Below, piece after piece: positions 15,965-23,664 of a stretch of DNA of 32,394 bases (positions within the stretch are counted from its first letter, which is position 1; each line of letters opens with the position of its first letter). The DNA lies in the NCBI GenBank assembly GCA_900320225.1, contig ONRL01000020.1, positions 1 through 32,394 of the forward strand, given 5' to 3'. The notes beneath the pieces are model-generated. The model was not told the DNA's origin and made no database searches. It worked only from the letters and a program-made list of their open reading frames with translations. The translations under genes were made by a program, and so were the position numbers. This stretch comes from an uncultured Lentisphaerota bacterium. Its GTDB lineage: Bacteria > Verrucomicrobiota > Kiritimatiellia > RFP12 > UBA1067.

Positions 15965-18067
15965 TCAATACAGGAACAGCATGTCCCGGTACTTCGGCAA
16001 CGGCCAGCGTTTGTCCGCGACCTTGCGCTCCAGCGCGTCGATCGTCGTGCGCAACACCTGCATCGCGCAAAGGGTGGTGTTCTCCTTGCCGTCGTGCAGC
16101 GCCTCGTCGAGCCTCGCGATGCCGCTCTTGAGCTGGTCGAGTCCGCTTCCCAGCTCCACAAGCGCCTCCTTGAGCGCGGCCGTGCCGGAGAAGACGCCGA
16201 CCTTCTCCGCGGTCGCGAACGCCTGCAGGGTCTCGAGGTACTCGGACTTGACCGCCGGCAGGATCATCTCGCTCGCGATGTCGCGTGCGCAGGCGCCTTC
16301 GATGCGGACCTTCTTCGCGTACTCCTCGAGGAGGATCTCGTGGCGGCTCTCGAGCTCGCGCTTCGTCATCACGCCGTATTTCTCGAAGAGGCGGGCGTTC
16401 TCCTTCTTGGTGAGCGCGGCGAGCGCGGACGGCGTGTCGGGCGCGTTGGGGAGTCCGCGCTTCTCGGCCTCCTTCGGCCAGTCCGCCTCGTAGCCGTTGC
16501 CGTTGAAGACGACGCGCTTGTGTTCCTTGAGAGAGGCCTGGAGGATCTTCTGGAGCGCGTTGTGGAACGCGGCGGTGTGCTCGCCGGGCTTCGCCTTGCC
16601 GGCGACCTTCGCGGCCTCCAGCTCGCCCGCGATGCGGTCCACGGCCTCGGCGACGATCGTGTTCAGCACGGTCATCGGACCCGCGCAGCAGACCGACGAG
16701 CCGGGGGCGCGGAACTCGAACTTGTTGCCGGTGAACGCAAACGGCGACGTGCGGTTGCGGTCGGTCGCGTCCTTCGGGATCGTGGGCAGCACGTCGCTGC
16801 CGAGCTTCATCGTCCCGGCCTGCTTGCCCTTGTCGGCGCGGCCTTTCTCGATGCGGTCCAGGACCTCCGCGAGCTGGTCGCCCACGTAGATCGAGATCAC
16901 GGCGGGCGGCGCCTCGTTCGCGCCGAGACGGTGGTCGTTGCCCGCGCCGGCGACGGACGCGCGCAGGAGGTCGGCGTGCTTGTCCACCGCCTCGATCACG
17001 GCGCAGAGCATCGTCAGGAAGAGCGCGTTGTCGTTGGGGTCCTTGCCGGGATCCAGCAGGTTCTTGCCGCCGTAGCTCACGGACCAGTTGTTGTGCTTGC
17101 CCGAGCCGTTCACGCCGGCGTAGGGCTTTTCGTGCAGGAGACACTTGAGGCCATGTTTCTCCGCGACGTTGCGGAGCGCGTCCATCACGAGCATGTTGTG
17201 GTCCGTCGCGAGGTTGAGCTCCTCGAACTGCGGCGCAAGCTCGAACTGCGCGGGGGCGACTTCATTGTGCCGCGTCTTCGCGGGGATGCCGAGCTTCCAC
17301 AGCTCGCGCTCCACGTCGTTCATGAACGAGAGGATGCGGTCGGGTATCGTGCCGAAGTAATGGTCCTCGAGCTGCTGGCCCTTGGCGGACGGCGCGCCGA
17401 AGAGGGTGCGCCCCGTGAGGACGAGGTCCGGGCGCTTCTTCCAGTACTCCTTGTCCACAAGGAAGTATTCCTGCTCCGCACCGAGAGTGCACGCGGAATG
17501 ACCCTCAGGCCGTCCAAAGAGGGTCATCAGGCGCCTGAGCGACTTGTCGAGCGCCTGCATGGAACGGAGAAGGGGAGTCTTCTTGTCGAGCGATTCGCCC
17601 GTGTACGCGCAGAACGCAGTGGGAATGCAGAGCGTCGCGCCGTTCGAGTGGCGCTTGATGAACGCCGGGCTCGTGGGATCCCACGCCGTGTAGCCCCGCG
17701 CCTCGAAGGTCGAGCGGAGGCCGCCCGACGGGAACGAGGAGGCGTCCGGCTCGCCCACGATGAGGTTCTTGCCCGAAAACTGCATGATCGGCTCGCCGTT
17801 CTTGATCTCCAGGAAGGCATCGTGCTTCTCCGCCGTGGAGCCCGTCATCGGCAGGAACCAGTGCGTGTAGTGCGTGGCGCCGCGGTCCATCGCCCAGTGG
17901 CGGATGCCGTGGGCGACCTCGCCCGCGATGGACGCGTCGAGCGGCTTGCCCTCGTCGATCGTCGCCTGGAGTTTCTTGGCCGTATCCTTTGAGAGGTAGG
18001 TATTGATTGCCTCTTTGCCGAAAACGTCGGCTCCGAAAGCGGTCGTTGTCTTCGTTTCTTCCATCAT
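15965..18067 (-). CDS. glnA: Type III glutamine synthetase
   Basis: This 700-residue protein makes glutamine from glutamate, ammonia and ATP. Its length and motifs match GSIII (also called GlnN), not the 450-470-residue type I enzyme: N-terminal KGATHYTHWF-like DRGATHYTHWFLPMTG, then MQFSGKNLIVGEPDASSFPSGG, GAEQEYFLVD (metal Glu), HEKPYAGVNGSGKHNNWSVSYGG, GNDHRLGANEAPPAVISIYVG and NRTSPFAFTGNKFEFRAPGSS. GSIII is typical of Bacteroidetes, cyanobacteria and the PVC group. The start at 18067 has AAGGAG 7 bases upstream; an open frame extends to 18217 but crosses the promoter. A consensus sigma-54 site lies at 18120-18136. Head of a minus-strand operon with purF, carA, pyrG and carB, and divergent from glnK. 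Confidence 0.95.
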   Translation of the reverse strand: MMEETKTTTAFGADVFGKEAINTYLSKDTAKKLQATIDEGKPLDASIAGEVAHGIRHWAMDRGATHYTHWFLPMTGSTAEKHDAFLEIKNGEPIMQFSGKNLIVGEPDASSFPSGGLRSTFEARGYTAWDPTSPAFIKRHSNGATLCIPTAFCAYTGESLDKKTPLLRSMQALDKSLRRLMTLFGRPEGHSACTLGAEQEYFLVDKEYWKKRPDLVLTGRTLFGAPSAKGQQLEDHYFGTIPDRILSFMNDVERELWKLGIPAKTRHNEVAPAQFELAPQFEELNLATDHNMLVMDALRNVAEKHGLKCLLHEKPYAGVNGSGKHNNWSVSYGGKNLLDPGKDPNDNALFLTMLCAVIEAVDKHADLLRASVAGAGNDHRLGANEAPPAVISIYVGDQLAEVLDRIEKGRADKGKQAGTMKLGSDVLPTIPKDATDRNRTSPFAFTGNKFEFRAPGSSVCCAGPMTVLNTIVAEAVDRIAGELEAAKVAGKAKPGEHTAAFHNALQKILQASLKEHKRVVFNGNGYEADWPKEAEKRGLPNAPDTPSALAALTKKENARLFEKYGVMTKRELESRHEILLEEYAKKVRIEGACARDIASEMILPAVKSEYLETLQAFATAEKVGVFSGTAALKEALVELGSGLDQLKSGIARLDEALHDGKENTTLCAMQVLRTTIDALERKVADKRWPLPKYRDMLFLY

Positions 18068-18119
18068 CGTCGTTCTCCTTGTGTCCGATGCGACCGTCGC
18101 ACCCGACGCTGGACATCTA

Positions 18120-18136
18120 AGCAAACATCGTGCCAA
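18120..18136 (-). promoter_or_regulatory. Sigma-54 promoter of glnA
   Basis: Minus strand TTGGCACGATGTTTGCT matches the -24 GG / -12 GC consensus (TGGCACG-N4-TTGC) in every key base. The -12 C is at 18121, predicting a start near 18109 and a leader of about 42 bases to the ATG at 18067. It needs an NtrC-like activator, in keeping with nitrogen control. Confidence 0.85.
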
Positions 18137-18196
18137 CGGCGTGTCAGCCGTATTTCGGGGCATTTGATTCAGAAAATGTAAAGGTCCCGCCGGATG

Positions 18197-18288
18197 CCAT
18201 TCACGCCATGTAAGCATTTACAGAATCCGCCCCGGGAATGGGCGTGCTTGTACACAGAATGGAAGAAATGCCCTCGCGAAGGCCATTC
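18197..18288. promoter_or_regulatory. Shared control region between divergent glnA and glnK
   Basis: Between the two sigma-54 sites lie four copies of GAATGG/CCATTC (18197-18202, 18236-18241, 18257-18262, 18283-18288) and the palindrome TGTAAGCATTTACA at 18209-18222. They are candidates for activator sites serving both genes. The classic NtrC consensus (GCAC-N5-TGGTGC) is not seen. Confidence 0.4.
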
Positions 18289-18295
18289 CGGACCG

Positions 18296-18311
18296 TTGGC
18301 ACGGCTTGTGC
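18296..18311 (+). promoter_or_regulatory. Sigma-54 promoter of glnK-amtB
   Basis: TTGGCACGGCTTGTGC has the invariant GG and GC at the correct spacing. The -12 C is at 18311, predicting a start near 18323 and a leader of about 41 bases to the ATG at 18364. It points away from the glnA promoter. Confidence 0.85.
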
Positions 18312-18363
18312 ATAAGAGCGGCGTCGGCGCGAATGTCGTGCCGAGAACAGAAAGACCATAAAG

Positions 18364-18705
18364 ATGAAACTGATAATCGCATACATCCAGCCGGAGCGGC
18401 TGAATGCCGTCAAGCAGGCGTTGTTCGCCCGCGAAATCTACAAGATGTCCGCCACCAACGCGCTTGGATGCGGCAAGCAGGGCGGCTACCTGCACCTGTA
18501 CCGTGGCGCCGTGGAGGAGGTCACGCTTCACAAGAAGATGCGCCTCGCCATCGCCGTGAACGACGACTACATCGAGAAGACGATCGACGCCATCATCGAG
18601 GGCGCCCGCACGGGCGACATCGGCGACGGCAAGATATTCGTCCTTCCAATGGACGAATGTGTCCGAATACGAACCGGCGAACGAGGTCCGGCGGCAATTG
18701 GATAG
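18364..18705 (+). CDS. glnK: PII nitrogen regulatory protein (GlnK/GlnB type) without Tyr51
   Basis: This 113-residue PII protein senses 2-oxoglutarate and ATP/ADP and, from its place before amtB, probably gates the ammonium channel. It aligns without gaps to E. coli GlnB over the first 60 residues. Conserved parts: [20 protein letters not shown], the YRGA at 46-49, [13 protein letters not shown], and [13 protein letters not shown] (nucleotide-binding Arg/Gly). In the T-loop, position 51, uridylylated as Tyr in enteric bacteria, is Glu here ([10 protein letters not shown]), so control by uridylylation is unlikely; binding of effectors alone, or another modification, must do the job. It is transcribed from its own sigma-54 promoter, divergent from glnA. 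Confidence 0.93.
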   Translation: MKLIIAYIQPERLNAVKQALFAREIYKMSATNALGCGKQGGYLHLYRGAVEEVTLHKKMRLAIAVNDDYIEKTIDAIIEGARTGDIGDGKIFVLPMDECVRIRTGERGPAAIG

Positions 18706-18829
18706 TGAGAAATGAAGAATGAAGAATGAACGAGGACAGATGACAGAAGACAGATGACAGAGGGATGATTCACAATCCTTTGTCTTACGTCTTACGTCCT
18801 TTGTCCTCAACACAAAAAGGAACCCCAAA
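18706..18829. repeat. Imperfect hairpin repeat between glnK and amtB
   Basis: The spacer holds GAAATGAAGAATGAAGAATG, then GAGGACAGATGACAGAAGAC and a later CTTACGTCTTACGTCCTTTG whose reverse complement is nearly the same as the former. Together they could form a long imperfect hairpin. No promoter was seen, and AAAAAGGAACCCC before the amtB ATG is a modest ribosome site. The hairpin may adjust the glnK to amtB ratio. Confidence 0.55.
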
Positions 18830-20125
18830 ATGACACCTGAAATCACAACAACTGCAGTCCAAACCAACCTGAACGTGGTCTGGACGCTCATCGCCGCCAT
18901 CCTCGTCTTCATGATGCAGGCTGGCTTCGCCCTTGTGGAGACCGGCTTCACGCGGGCCAAGAACGCGGCGAACATCATGATGAAGAACCTCATGGACTTC
19001 GCCGCCGGCTCGCTCGCGTTCTACGTCCTCGGCGCCGCACTCATGTTCGGCGCGACGAAGGCCGCGGGATGGTTCGGATGGGGCGGGCTCGGCATGCCGT
19101 CGCTCGCCACCGGCGAAGGAGTCTGGGACTGGACGTTCCTCTTCTTCCAGACCATGTTCTGCGCCACGGCGGCGACGATCGTCTCCGGCGCGGTCGCGGA
19201 GCGGATCGAGTTCAAGAGCTATCTCATCTACTCGATCCTCATCTCCGCGCTCGTCTATCCCGTGAGCGGACACTGGATGTGGGGCGGACTCGCAGGAGAG
19301 GCGTCGCAGGGCTGGCTAGAAAAGATGGGCTTCCACGACTTCGCCGGCTCCACGGTCGTCCACTCCGTCGGCGGCTGGATCGCCCTCGCCGGCGCCATCG
19401 CGCTCGGACCGCGCATCGGCAAGTACCGGCACGACGGCAAGGCGAACCCGATCCCCGGCCACAGCCTCGTCCTCGGCACACTCGGCGTATTCCTCCTGTG
19501 GATCGGCTGGTTCGGGTTCAACCCCGGCAGCTACACGGCCGGCGTCGGTTCCATCGGACGCGTCGCGATGACCACGAACCTCGCCGCCTGCGCCGGCACG
19601 ATCGCCGCGCTCGTCACGGCCTGGATCATCATGGGCAAGCCCGACCTCACGATGGCGCTCAACGGCTCGCTCGCGGGACTCGTCGCGATCACCGCGCCAT
19701 GCGACCTCGTGACGGCCAACGCGTCGATCATCATCGGCCTCGTCGCGGGCGTGCTGGTGGTCCTCTCGGTGTTCGCGCTCGACCGCGTCCACGTCGACGA
19801 TCCCGTCGGCGCGGTCTCGGTGCACTGCGTGAACGGCGTGTGGGGCACGCTCGCCGTCGGACTCTTCGCCGCGCCGACAACCTGCGGCTACGGCAACGAG
19901 CTCGCGGGACTCTTCTACGGCGGCGGCGCGAAGTTCCTCGGCGTGCAGCTGGTCGGCGCGGGCGCGACGGCGATCTGGGCGTTCGGCATGGGCCTCGCGA
20001 TCTTCTTCGCGCTGAAGAAGCTCGGCATCCTCCGCGTCAGCGCCACGACCGAGCTCAAGGGCCTCGACATCACCGAACACGGGCAAGACGCCTACGCCTC
20101 CTTCCAGTTCTTCAGCAACACCTGA
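18830..20125 (+). CDS. amtB: Ammonium transporter AmtB
   Basis: This 431-residue inner-membrane channel moves ammonium into the cell. About eleven membrane helices are visible, starting VWTLIAAILVFMMQAGFALVETG (residues 17-39). Key parts: the twin His of the pore, H178 in STVVHSVGGW and H332 in VSVHCVNGVWG, and the family motif AKNAANIMMKNLMD. The C-terminal tail (TTELKGLDITEHGQDAYASFQ) is the segment GlnK grips. There is no obvious signal peptide; the first helix follows a short polar start (MTPEITTTAVQTNLN). glnK lies 124 bases upstream, and a beta-barrel gene lies 99 bases downstream, on the same strand, so the three are probably one unit under the sigma-54 promoter. Confidence 0.95.
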   Translation: MTPEITTTAVQTNLNVVWTLIAAILVFMMQAGFALVETGFTRAKNAANIMMKNLMDFAAGSLAFYVLGAALMFGATKAAGWFGWGGLGMPSLATGEGVWDWTFLFFQTMFCATAATIVSGAVAERIEFKSYLIYSILISALVYPVSGHWMWGGLAGEASQGWLEKMGFHDFAGSTVVHSVGGWIALAGAIALGPRIGKYRHDGKANPIPGHSLVLGTLGVFLLWIGWFGFNPGSYTAGVGSIGRVAMTTNLAACAGTIAALVTAWIIMGKPDLTMALNGSLAGLVAITAPCDLVTANASIIIGLVAGVLVVLSVFALDRVHVDDPVGAVSVHCVNGVWGTLAVGLFAAPTTCGYGNELAGLFYGGGAKFLGVQLVGAGATAIWAFGMGLAIFFALKKLGILRVSATTELKGLDITEHGQDAYASFQFFSNT

Positions 20126-20150
20126 GAAGGATCGGTAACGACGTAAACAA

Positions 20151-20188
20151 TGGTCTGGGGGTCGTGGTCTAGCGCGGCCACCCAGACC
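20151..20188 (+). other. Stem-loop between amtB and the barrel gene
   Basis: GGTCTGGG at 20151-20158 pairs with CCCAGACC at 20181-20188, and an inner GTGG/CCAC pair extends it. There is no T-run, so it is likely a partial terminator or an mRNA-stability stem. Confidence 0.5.
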
Positions 20189-20224
20189 GAAGGAAACCCA
20201 AAAGTCAAAAAAAGAGACAGAAAA

Positions 20225-21028
20225 ATGAAAAGGACACTTTTAACCCTGGTAACGACCTCGCTCGTGCTGGTCGCCGAAGCGGCCGAGACGAACGAACTCG
20301 AGAAGACCGAAAGCGGAGGCCTAACCGTCGAGGCGTCCGTCGACGTGCTGAGCGATTACATCTGGCGCGGTACGATCTGTAACGGGAATCCCGTCTGGCA
20401 GCCGTCGGCGACAATCGGCTACGACGCAGGCGACTTCGGCACCGTCTCGGCTAACGTCTGGTCGAGCTTCGACCTGACGCACAAGCGCGGCACGGCGACA
20501 AACAGTCGCAGGTCGTGCGGCGCGCAGGAGATCGACTACACGCTCGCGTACGCCAACTCTCTCGGACCCGTCGGCATCGAGGCCGGACACATCTGGTACA
20601 CGTTCCCGAACAACAACGGATCCAGCGACCAAGATCTGTACGCGACCGTCTCGTACGAGAATGACATCGTGACGCCCTCCGCGTCCGCCTATTGGAACTA
20701 TTCCGACTCGGCGGGAACGGACGTCTCGGCGGTCTACTTCTCGTTTGGGCTTTCGCACGACTTCAAACCGATAGAGGCGCTGACTCTCACGCCCAAGGCC
20801 GAGATCGGCTTCGGCGACCACGCCTACACCGGATCGGCCGGCGGCACGGAACTGACGGACCAGACGCTTGGCTTTTCGGCCAGCTACGCGGTTACCGACT
20901 GGTTCTCGATCGGCGCGCAGATCAACTACACCTGGACGCCCTCGCACACCCTGCGCCACGAAGGCTACATGGGCGAGGGCAAGCACCAGATACTCTGGGG
21001 CGGCGTCAACGCAACGATTTCTTTCTAG
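20225..21028 (+). CDS. Outer-membrane beta-barrel of the Gcw_chp type next to amtB
   Basis: This 267-residue protein has a signal peptide (MKRTLLTLVTTSLVLVAEA) and ends GVNATISF, with a terminal Phe for BAM recognition. The early motif VDVLSDYIWRGTICNGNPVWQPSATI matches the TIGR02001/Gcw_chp group, proteins of unknown function often encoded beside glnK-amtB in Proteobacteria. Amphipathic strands such as FGTVSANVWSSFDL and ISIGAQINYTW-like segments run through it. I chose the ATG at 20225 because the signal peptide starts there; an upstream in-frame start lies inside the stem-loop. It probably belongs to the ammonium operon and may admit small nitrogen compounds through the outer membrane, but no substrate is known. 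Confidence 0.75.
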   Translation: MKRTLLTLVTTSLVLVAEAAETNELEKTESGGLTVEASVDVLSDYIWRGTICNGNPVWQPSATIGYDAGDFGTVSANVWSSFDLTHKRGTATNSRRSCGAQEIDYTLAYANSLGPVGIEAGHIWYTFPNNNGSSDQDLYATVSYENDIVTPSASAYWNYSDSAGTDVSAVYFSFGLSHDFKPIEALTLTPKAEIGFGDHAYTGSAGGTELTDQTLGFSASYAVTDWFSIGAQINYTWTPSHTLRHEGYMGEGKHQILWGGVNATISF

Positions 21029-21042
21029 CCAAAGAAAATCCT

Positions 21043-21087
21043 GGCCTGCGGCGGCGGTTTTCGTATTTGCACCGTCCGCCGCAGGCC
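21043..21087 (+). terminator. Strong hairpin after the glnK-amtB-barrel operon
   Basis: GGCCTGCGGCGG at 21043-21054 pairs perfectly with CCGCCGCAGGCC at 21076-21087, with an inner CGGT/ACCG pair. Only TTAA follows, so termination may be Rho-assisted. It precedes nadE by 26 bases. Confidence 0.65.
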
Positions 21088-21113
21088 TTAACCCCAGTTG
21101 ACAAACCCGAACC

Positions 21114-22931
21114 ATGCAGGGATTCTACAGAATTGCCGCAGCGGCGCCGCGCCTCCACTTGGGCGATCCGGCGGCGAACGCGAAGGAGCTCGTGCGGCTC
21201 GCAAAGGACGCCGCCAAAAACGGCGTCGCCGCGATCGTGTTCCCCGAATTGTGCCTAACGGGCTACACCTGCGGCGACATGTTCTTCCGCGACGAACTCC
21301 TCGCCGCGGCGAACGAGGCGGCAGAGAACTTCGCCGCTAAGACGGCGAACCTGCCGCTCGTCTCCATTGTCGGCCTGCCGGTCGCGGAAGGCCCCGCCAT
21401 TTACAATGCGGCGGCCGTCGTCCACGGCGGTAAGATCGCAGGCATCGTCCGCAAGCGCGCCCTGCCGAACTACGGCGAGTACTACGAGCGCCGACAGTTC
21501 ACGCCGGCGCCAGCCGACGAACCGCTTTCCATCTTCGATGTCGGAGGATTCCGGTTCGGCGTCGAGATCTGCGAGGATCTTTGGACGCCCGTGCCGCCGA
21601 GCTCCCTGATGGCGGAAGGCGGCGTCGACGTGGTGTTCAACCTCTCCGCCAGCACGGATTTCCTCGGCAAGTCGCAGAAGCGCCAGTCGCTCGTCGAGCA
21701 GCAGAGCCTGCGCCTCGGGTGCGCCTACGCGATGGCGTGTGCCGGTTCGGGCGAGTCGAGCTCCGACGCGGTCTACGGCGGATGTCCCGTCATCGCCGTG
21801 GAAGGACGGACCGTAGCCGCGGGCAAATTGTTCAACGGCGCGCCGCAGATCGTCGCGGCGGACGTCGACGTCGCCGCCGCACGGCACCGCAGAAGAAGCA
21901 CGTCGTCCGTCTATTGCTCGCATCCCATTCCCGGCGTCCGCCGGCAGCTGGTCACCCTCGCCGTCCAGCTGCCCGCCGCCACGCCGTCCGTCGTCTCCCG
22001 CTCGCCCTTTCTCGACGAATACGGGGAAGACCGCTGGTGGCGGAAGCTGCTCGACATCCAGGCGACGGGACTCTCGCGGCGGATGGCGAGCGCCGCCATC
22101 GGACGGCTTGTCGTGGGCGTGTCGGGCGGCGCGGACTCCGCCCTCGCGCTCCTCGGCGCTTCGGCGGCGCTCGACAGGCTGGGGCTTGAGCGCGACAATC
22201 TCCTCGCCGTCGTCATGCCGGGTTTCGGCTCGACGAAGACCACGCAGGACCGGGCCGTCGCGCTCGCGGAGGCCGTCGGCGCGTCCGTGCGCGTCGTCGA
22301 CATCCGCGAATCGTGCCGCAAACACCTCTCCGACATCGGACACGTCAAGGGCGTCCACGACATCGCGTACGAGAACGCGCAGGCGCGGGAGCGGACGCAG
22401 GTCCTGATGGACATCGCGAACATGGAGCGCGCGCTCGTCGTCGGCACGGGCGACCTTTCCGAGATCGCGCTCGGGTGGAACACCTACAACGGCGACCACA
22501 TGAGCATGTACCAGATCAACGCCTCCGTGCCGAAGACGATGGTCCTCGCCGCCCTGCGTCTCCTGGCAAACGACTTGGACGGAGCGCTCGGCGACCTGCT
22601 GCGCCGGATATCCTCCGCGCCGATTACGCCCGAACTCCTCCCCGGTGCCGCCGCGAACGACTCGGAGGCGAGGCTCGGGCCGTACGAACTCCACGACTTC
22701 TTCCTCTACCATTATCTGGTCGACGGCGCCTCGGCCGCGACGCTCCGCGAATTGGCGGAGATCGCCTTTGCCGGCGAGTATTCGCGCGACGTAGTCGAAG
22801 AAACACTGACCAAGTTCCTCCGCCGGTTCCGCACCGCGCAGTACAAGCGCAACTGCGTGCCGGACGGCCCGAAGATCACGCTCTCGCTCTCACCCCGCGC
22901 CGACTGGCGCATGCCCAGTGACTTGTCCTGA
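21114..22931 (+). CDS. nadE: Glutamine-dependent NAD+ synthetase
   Basis: This 605-residue protein finishes NAD synthesis by amidating deamido-NAD. An N-terminal nitrilase-type glutaminase has the Glu-Lys-Cys triad: E45 in FPELCLTGYT, K114 in RKRALPNYGEYYERR, and C153 in GVEICEDLW. The C-terminal synthetase has the ATP P-loop VVGVSGGADSAL and NMERALVVGTGDLSEIALGW. Because it contains the nitrilase domain it uses glutamine, not free ammonia, which fits the glutamine theme of the region. It follows a hairpin and has no clear promoter: a TTGACA at 21098-21103 is too close to the ATG to act as a -35. A LysE-type gene follows with its own promoter overlapping the nadE end. Confidence 0.95.
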   Translation: MQGFYRIAAAAPRLHLGDPAANAKELVRLAKDAAKNGVAAIVFPELCLTGYTCGDMFFRDELLAAANEAAENFAAKTANLPLVSIVGLPVAEGPAIYNAAAVVHGGKIAGIVRKRALPNYGEYYERRQFTPAPADEPLSIFDVGGFRFGVEICEDLWTPVPPSSLMAEGGVDVVFNLSASTDFLGKSQKRQSLVEQQSLRLGCAYAMACAGSGESSSDAVYGGCPVIAVEGRTVAAGKLFNGAPQIVAADVDVAAARHRRRSTSSVYCSHPIPGVRRQLVTLAVQLPAATPSVVSRSPFLDEYGEDRWWRKLLDIQATGLSRRMASAAIGRLVVGVSGGADSALALLGASAALDRLGLERDNLLAVVMPGFGSTKTTQDRAVALAEAVGASVRVVDIRESCRKHLSDIGHVKGVHDIAYENAQARERTQVLMDIANMERALVVGTGDLSEIALGWNTYNGDHMSMYQINASVPKTMVLAALRLLANDLDGALGDLLRRISSAPITPELLPGAAANDSEARLGPYELHDFFLYHYLVDGASAATLRELAEIAFAGEYSRDVVEETLTKFLRRFRTAQYKRNCVPDGPKITLSLSPRADWRMPSDLS

Positions 22932-22951
22932 CGCGGAAGGTATGAGATAAT
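22923..22951 (+). promoter_or_regulatory. Promoter for a leaderless lysE-type gene
   Basis: TTGTCC at 22923-22928 and GATAAT at 22946-22951, exactly 17 bases apart. The expected start is about 22958-22959, that is, at the ATG of the exporter gene, so the message has no leader. It overlaps the last codons and stop of nadE. Confidence 0.65.
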
Positions 22952-22958
22952 ATCATAC

Positions 22959-23591
22959 ATGCTCGTTACCTACATCATCGGTTCGCTCGCGCTCATCATC
23001 AAGCCGGGACCTGATTTGACGTGCGTCATCGCCACCGCGCTCGCGGACGGCAAGGCGCGCGCCACGACATTGATGGCCGGCCTCATCCTCGGATGCTGGC
23101 TGTGGATCCTCATTCTCGCCGCAGGCGTCGCGACGGTTTTCACGCACCATCCCGCCGTCATGCTCTCGATCCAGATTCTGGGAACCGCGTACATCGCCTA
23201 CCTCGCATTCGGCGCATTCCGGGAGGCGTGGGCGAGTTTCAAGTCTACTGCGGCAGGCCTTGTTGGTGGCGCGACGGCGCGGGGCTGGCGGCTCGTCGGA
23301 CGCGGCATCCTCATGTCCATGTCGAACCCGCTGACGATCCTCTTCTTCCTCGCGTTTCTGCCGAACTTCACGCACGAGGGCGCATCGCTCCCGCCGTCCG
23401 TCCAAACGCTTCTCCTCGGTACGCTCTTCTGTGTGCTTGTTCCAATCGTCTATCTGCCTTTCATCTTCGCGTGCGATTACTTCCGTACGCGTCTCCTCGG
23501 CTCGCCGAAGGCCACAGCCTGCCTCAAACTCGTCTCCGCGATCATGCTCGCGGCAGTCGTGATGATTCTCGCACGGGCATTGTGGAAGTAG
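22959..23591 (+). CDS. LysE/RhtB-family amino acid exporter
   Basis: This 210-residue membrane protein matches the LysE/RhtB exporters. It opens MLVTYIIGSLALIIKPGPDLTCVI, where KPGPD corresponds to the family TPGPN motif, and has the second motif SMSNPLTILFFLAFLPNF (residues about 122-139). Five to six hydrophobic helices are visible, including WLWILILAAGVATVF and ILGTAYIAYLAFGAF. Members push out amino acids such as lysine, threonine or homoserine lactone; the substrate here cannot be told. It starts at a leaderless ATG right after its promoter, 28 bases after nadE, and is followed by the gltD control region. Confidence 0.85.
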   Translation: MLVTYIIGSLALIIKPGPDLTCVIATALADGKARATTLMAGLILGCWLWILILAAGVATVFTHHPAVMLSIQILGTAYIAYLAFGAFREAWASFKSTAAGLVGGATARGWRLVGRGILMSMSNPLTILFFLAFLPNFTHEGASLPPSVQTLLLGTLFCVLVPIVYLPFIFACDYFRTRLLGSPKATACLKLVSAIMLAAVVMILARALWK

Positions 23592-23625
23592 GTATTTTGT
23601 AAAATCTTTGTTGCCAGAGCGCGAC

Positions 23626-23650
23626 GGCCTTACAATAATTGTAAAAGGCC
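23626..23650. promoter_or_regulatory. Palindrome upstream of gltD (operator or terminator)
   Basis: A perfect 15-base palindrome TTACAATAATTGTAA lies at 23630-23644, flanked by GGCC on both sides so the total forms a hairpin. A related TTTTGTAAAA lies about 35 bases further upstream (23596-23605). It could terminate lysE transcription or bind an activator of the sigma-54 promoter 15 bases downstream. Confidence 0.5.
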
Positions 23651-23664
23651 GGGCGGTTTTGGCG

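Noticed and set aside
15767-17992. Long plus-strand open frame (about 740 codons) opposite purF/glnA, and similar ones opposite carB
   Set aside because: They are shadows of GC-rich genes: Arg/Ala-rich, without motifs, and directly opposite well-recognised proteins.
18068-18363. Classic NtrC binding sites between glnA and glnK
   Set aside because: No GCAC-N5-TGGTGC-like site was found; only other palindromes and half-sites are present.
21098-21103. TTGACA before nadE as a -35 box
   Set aside because: It lies only 10 bases before the ATG, leaving no place for a -10 box.
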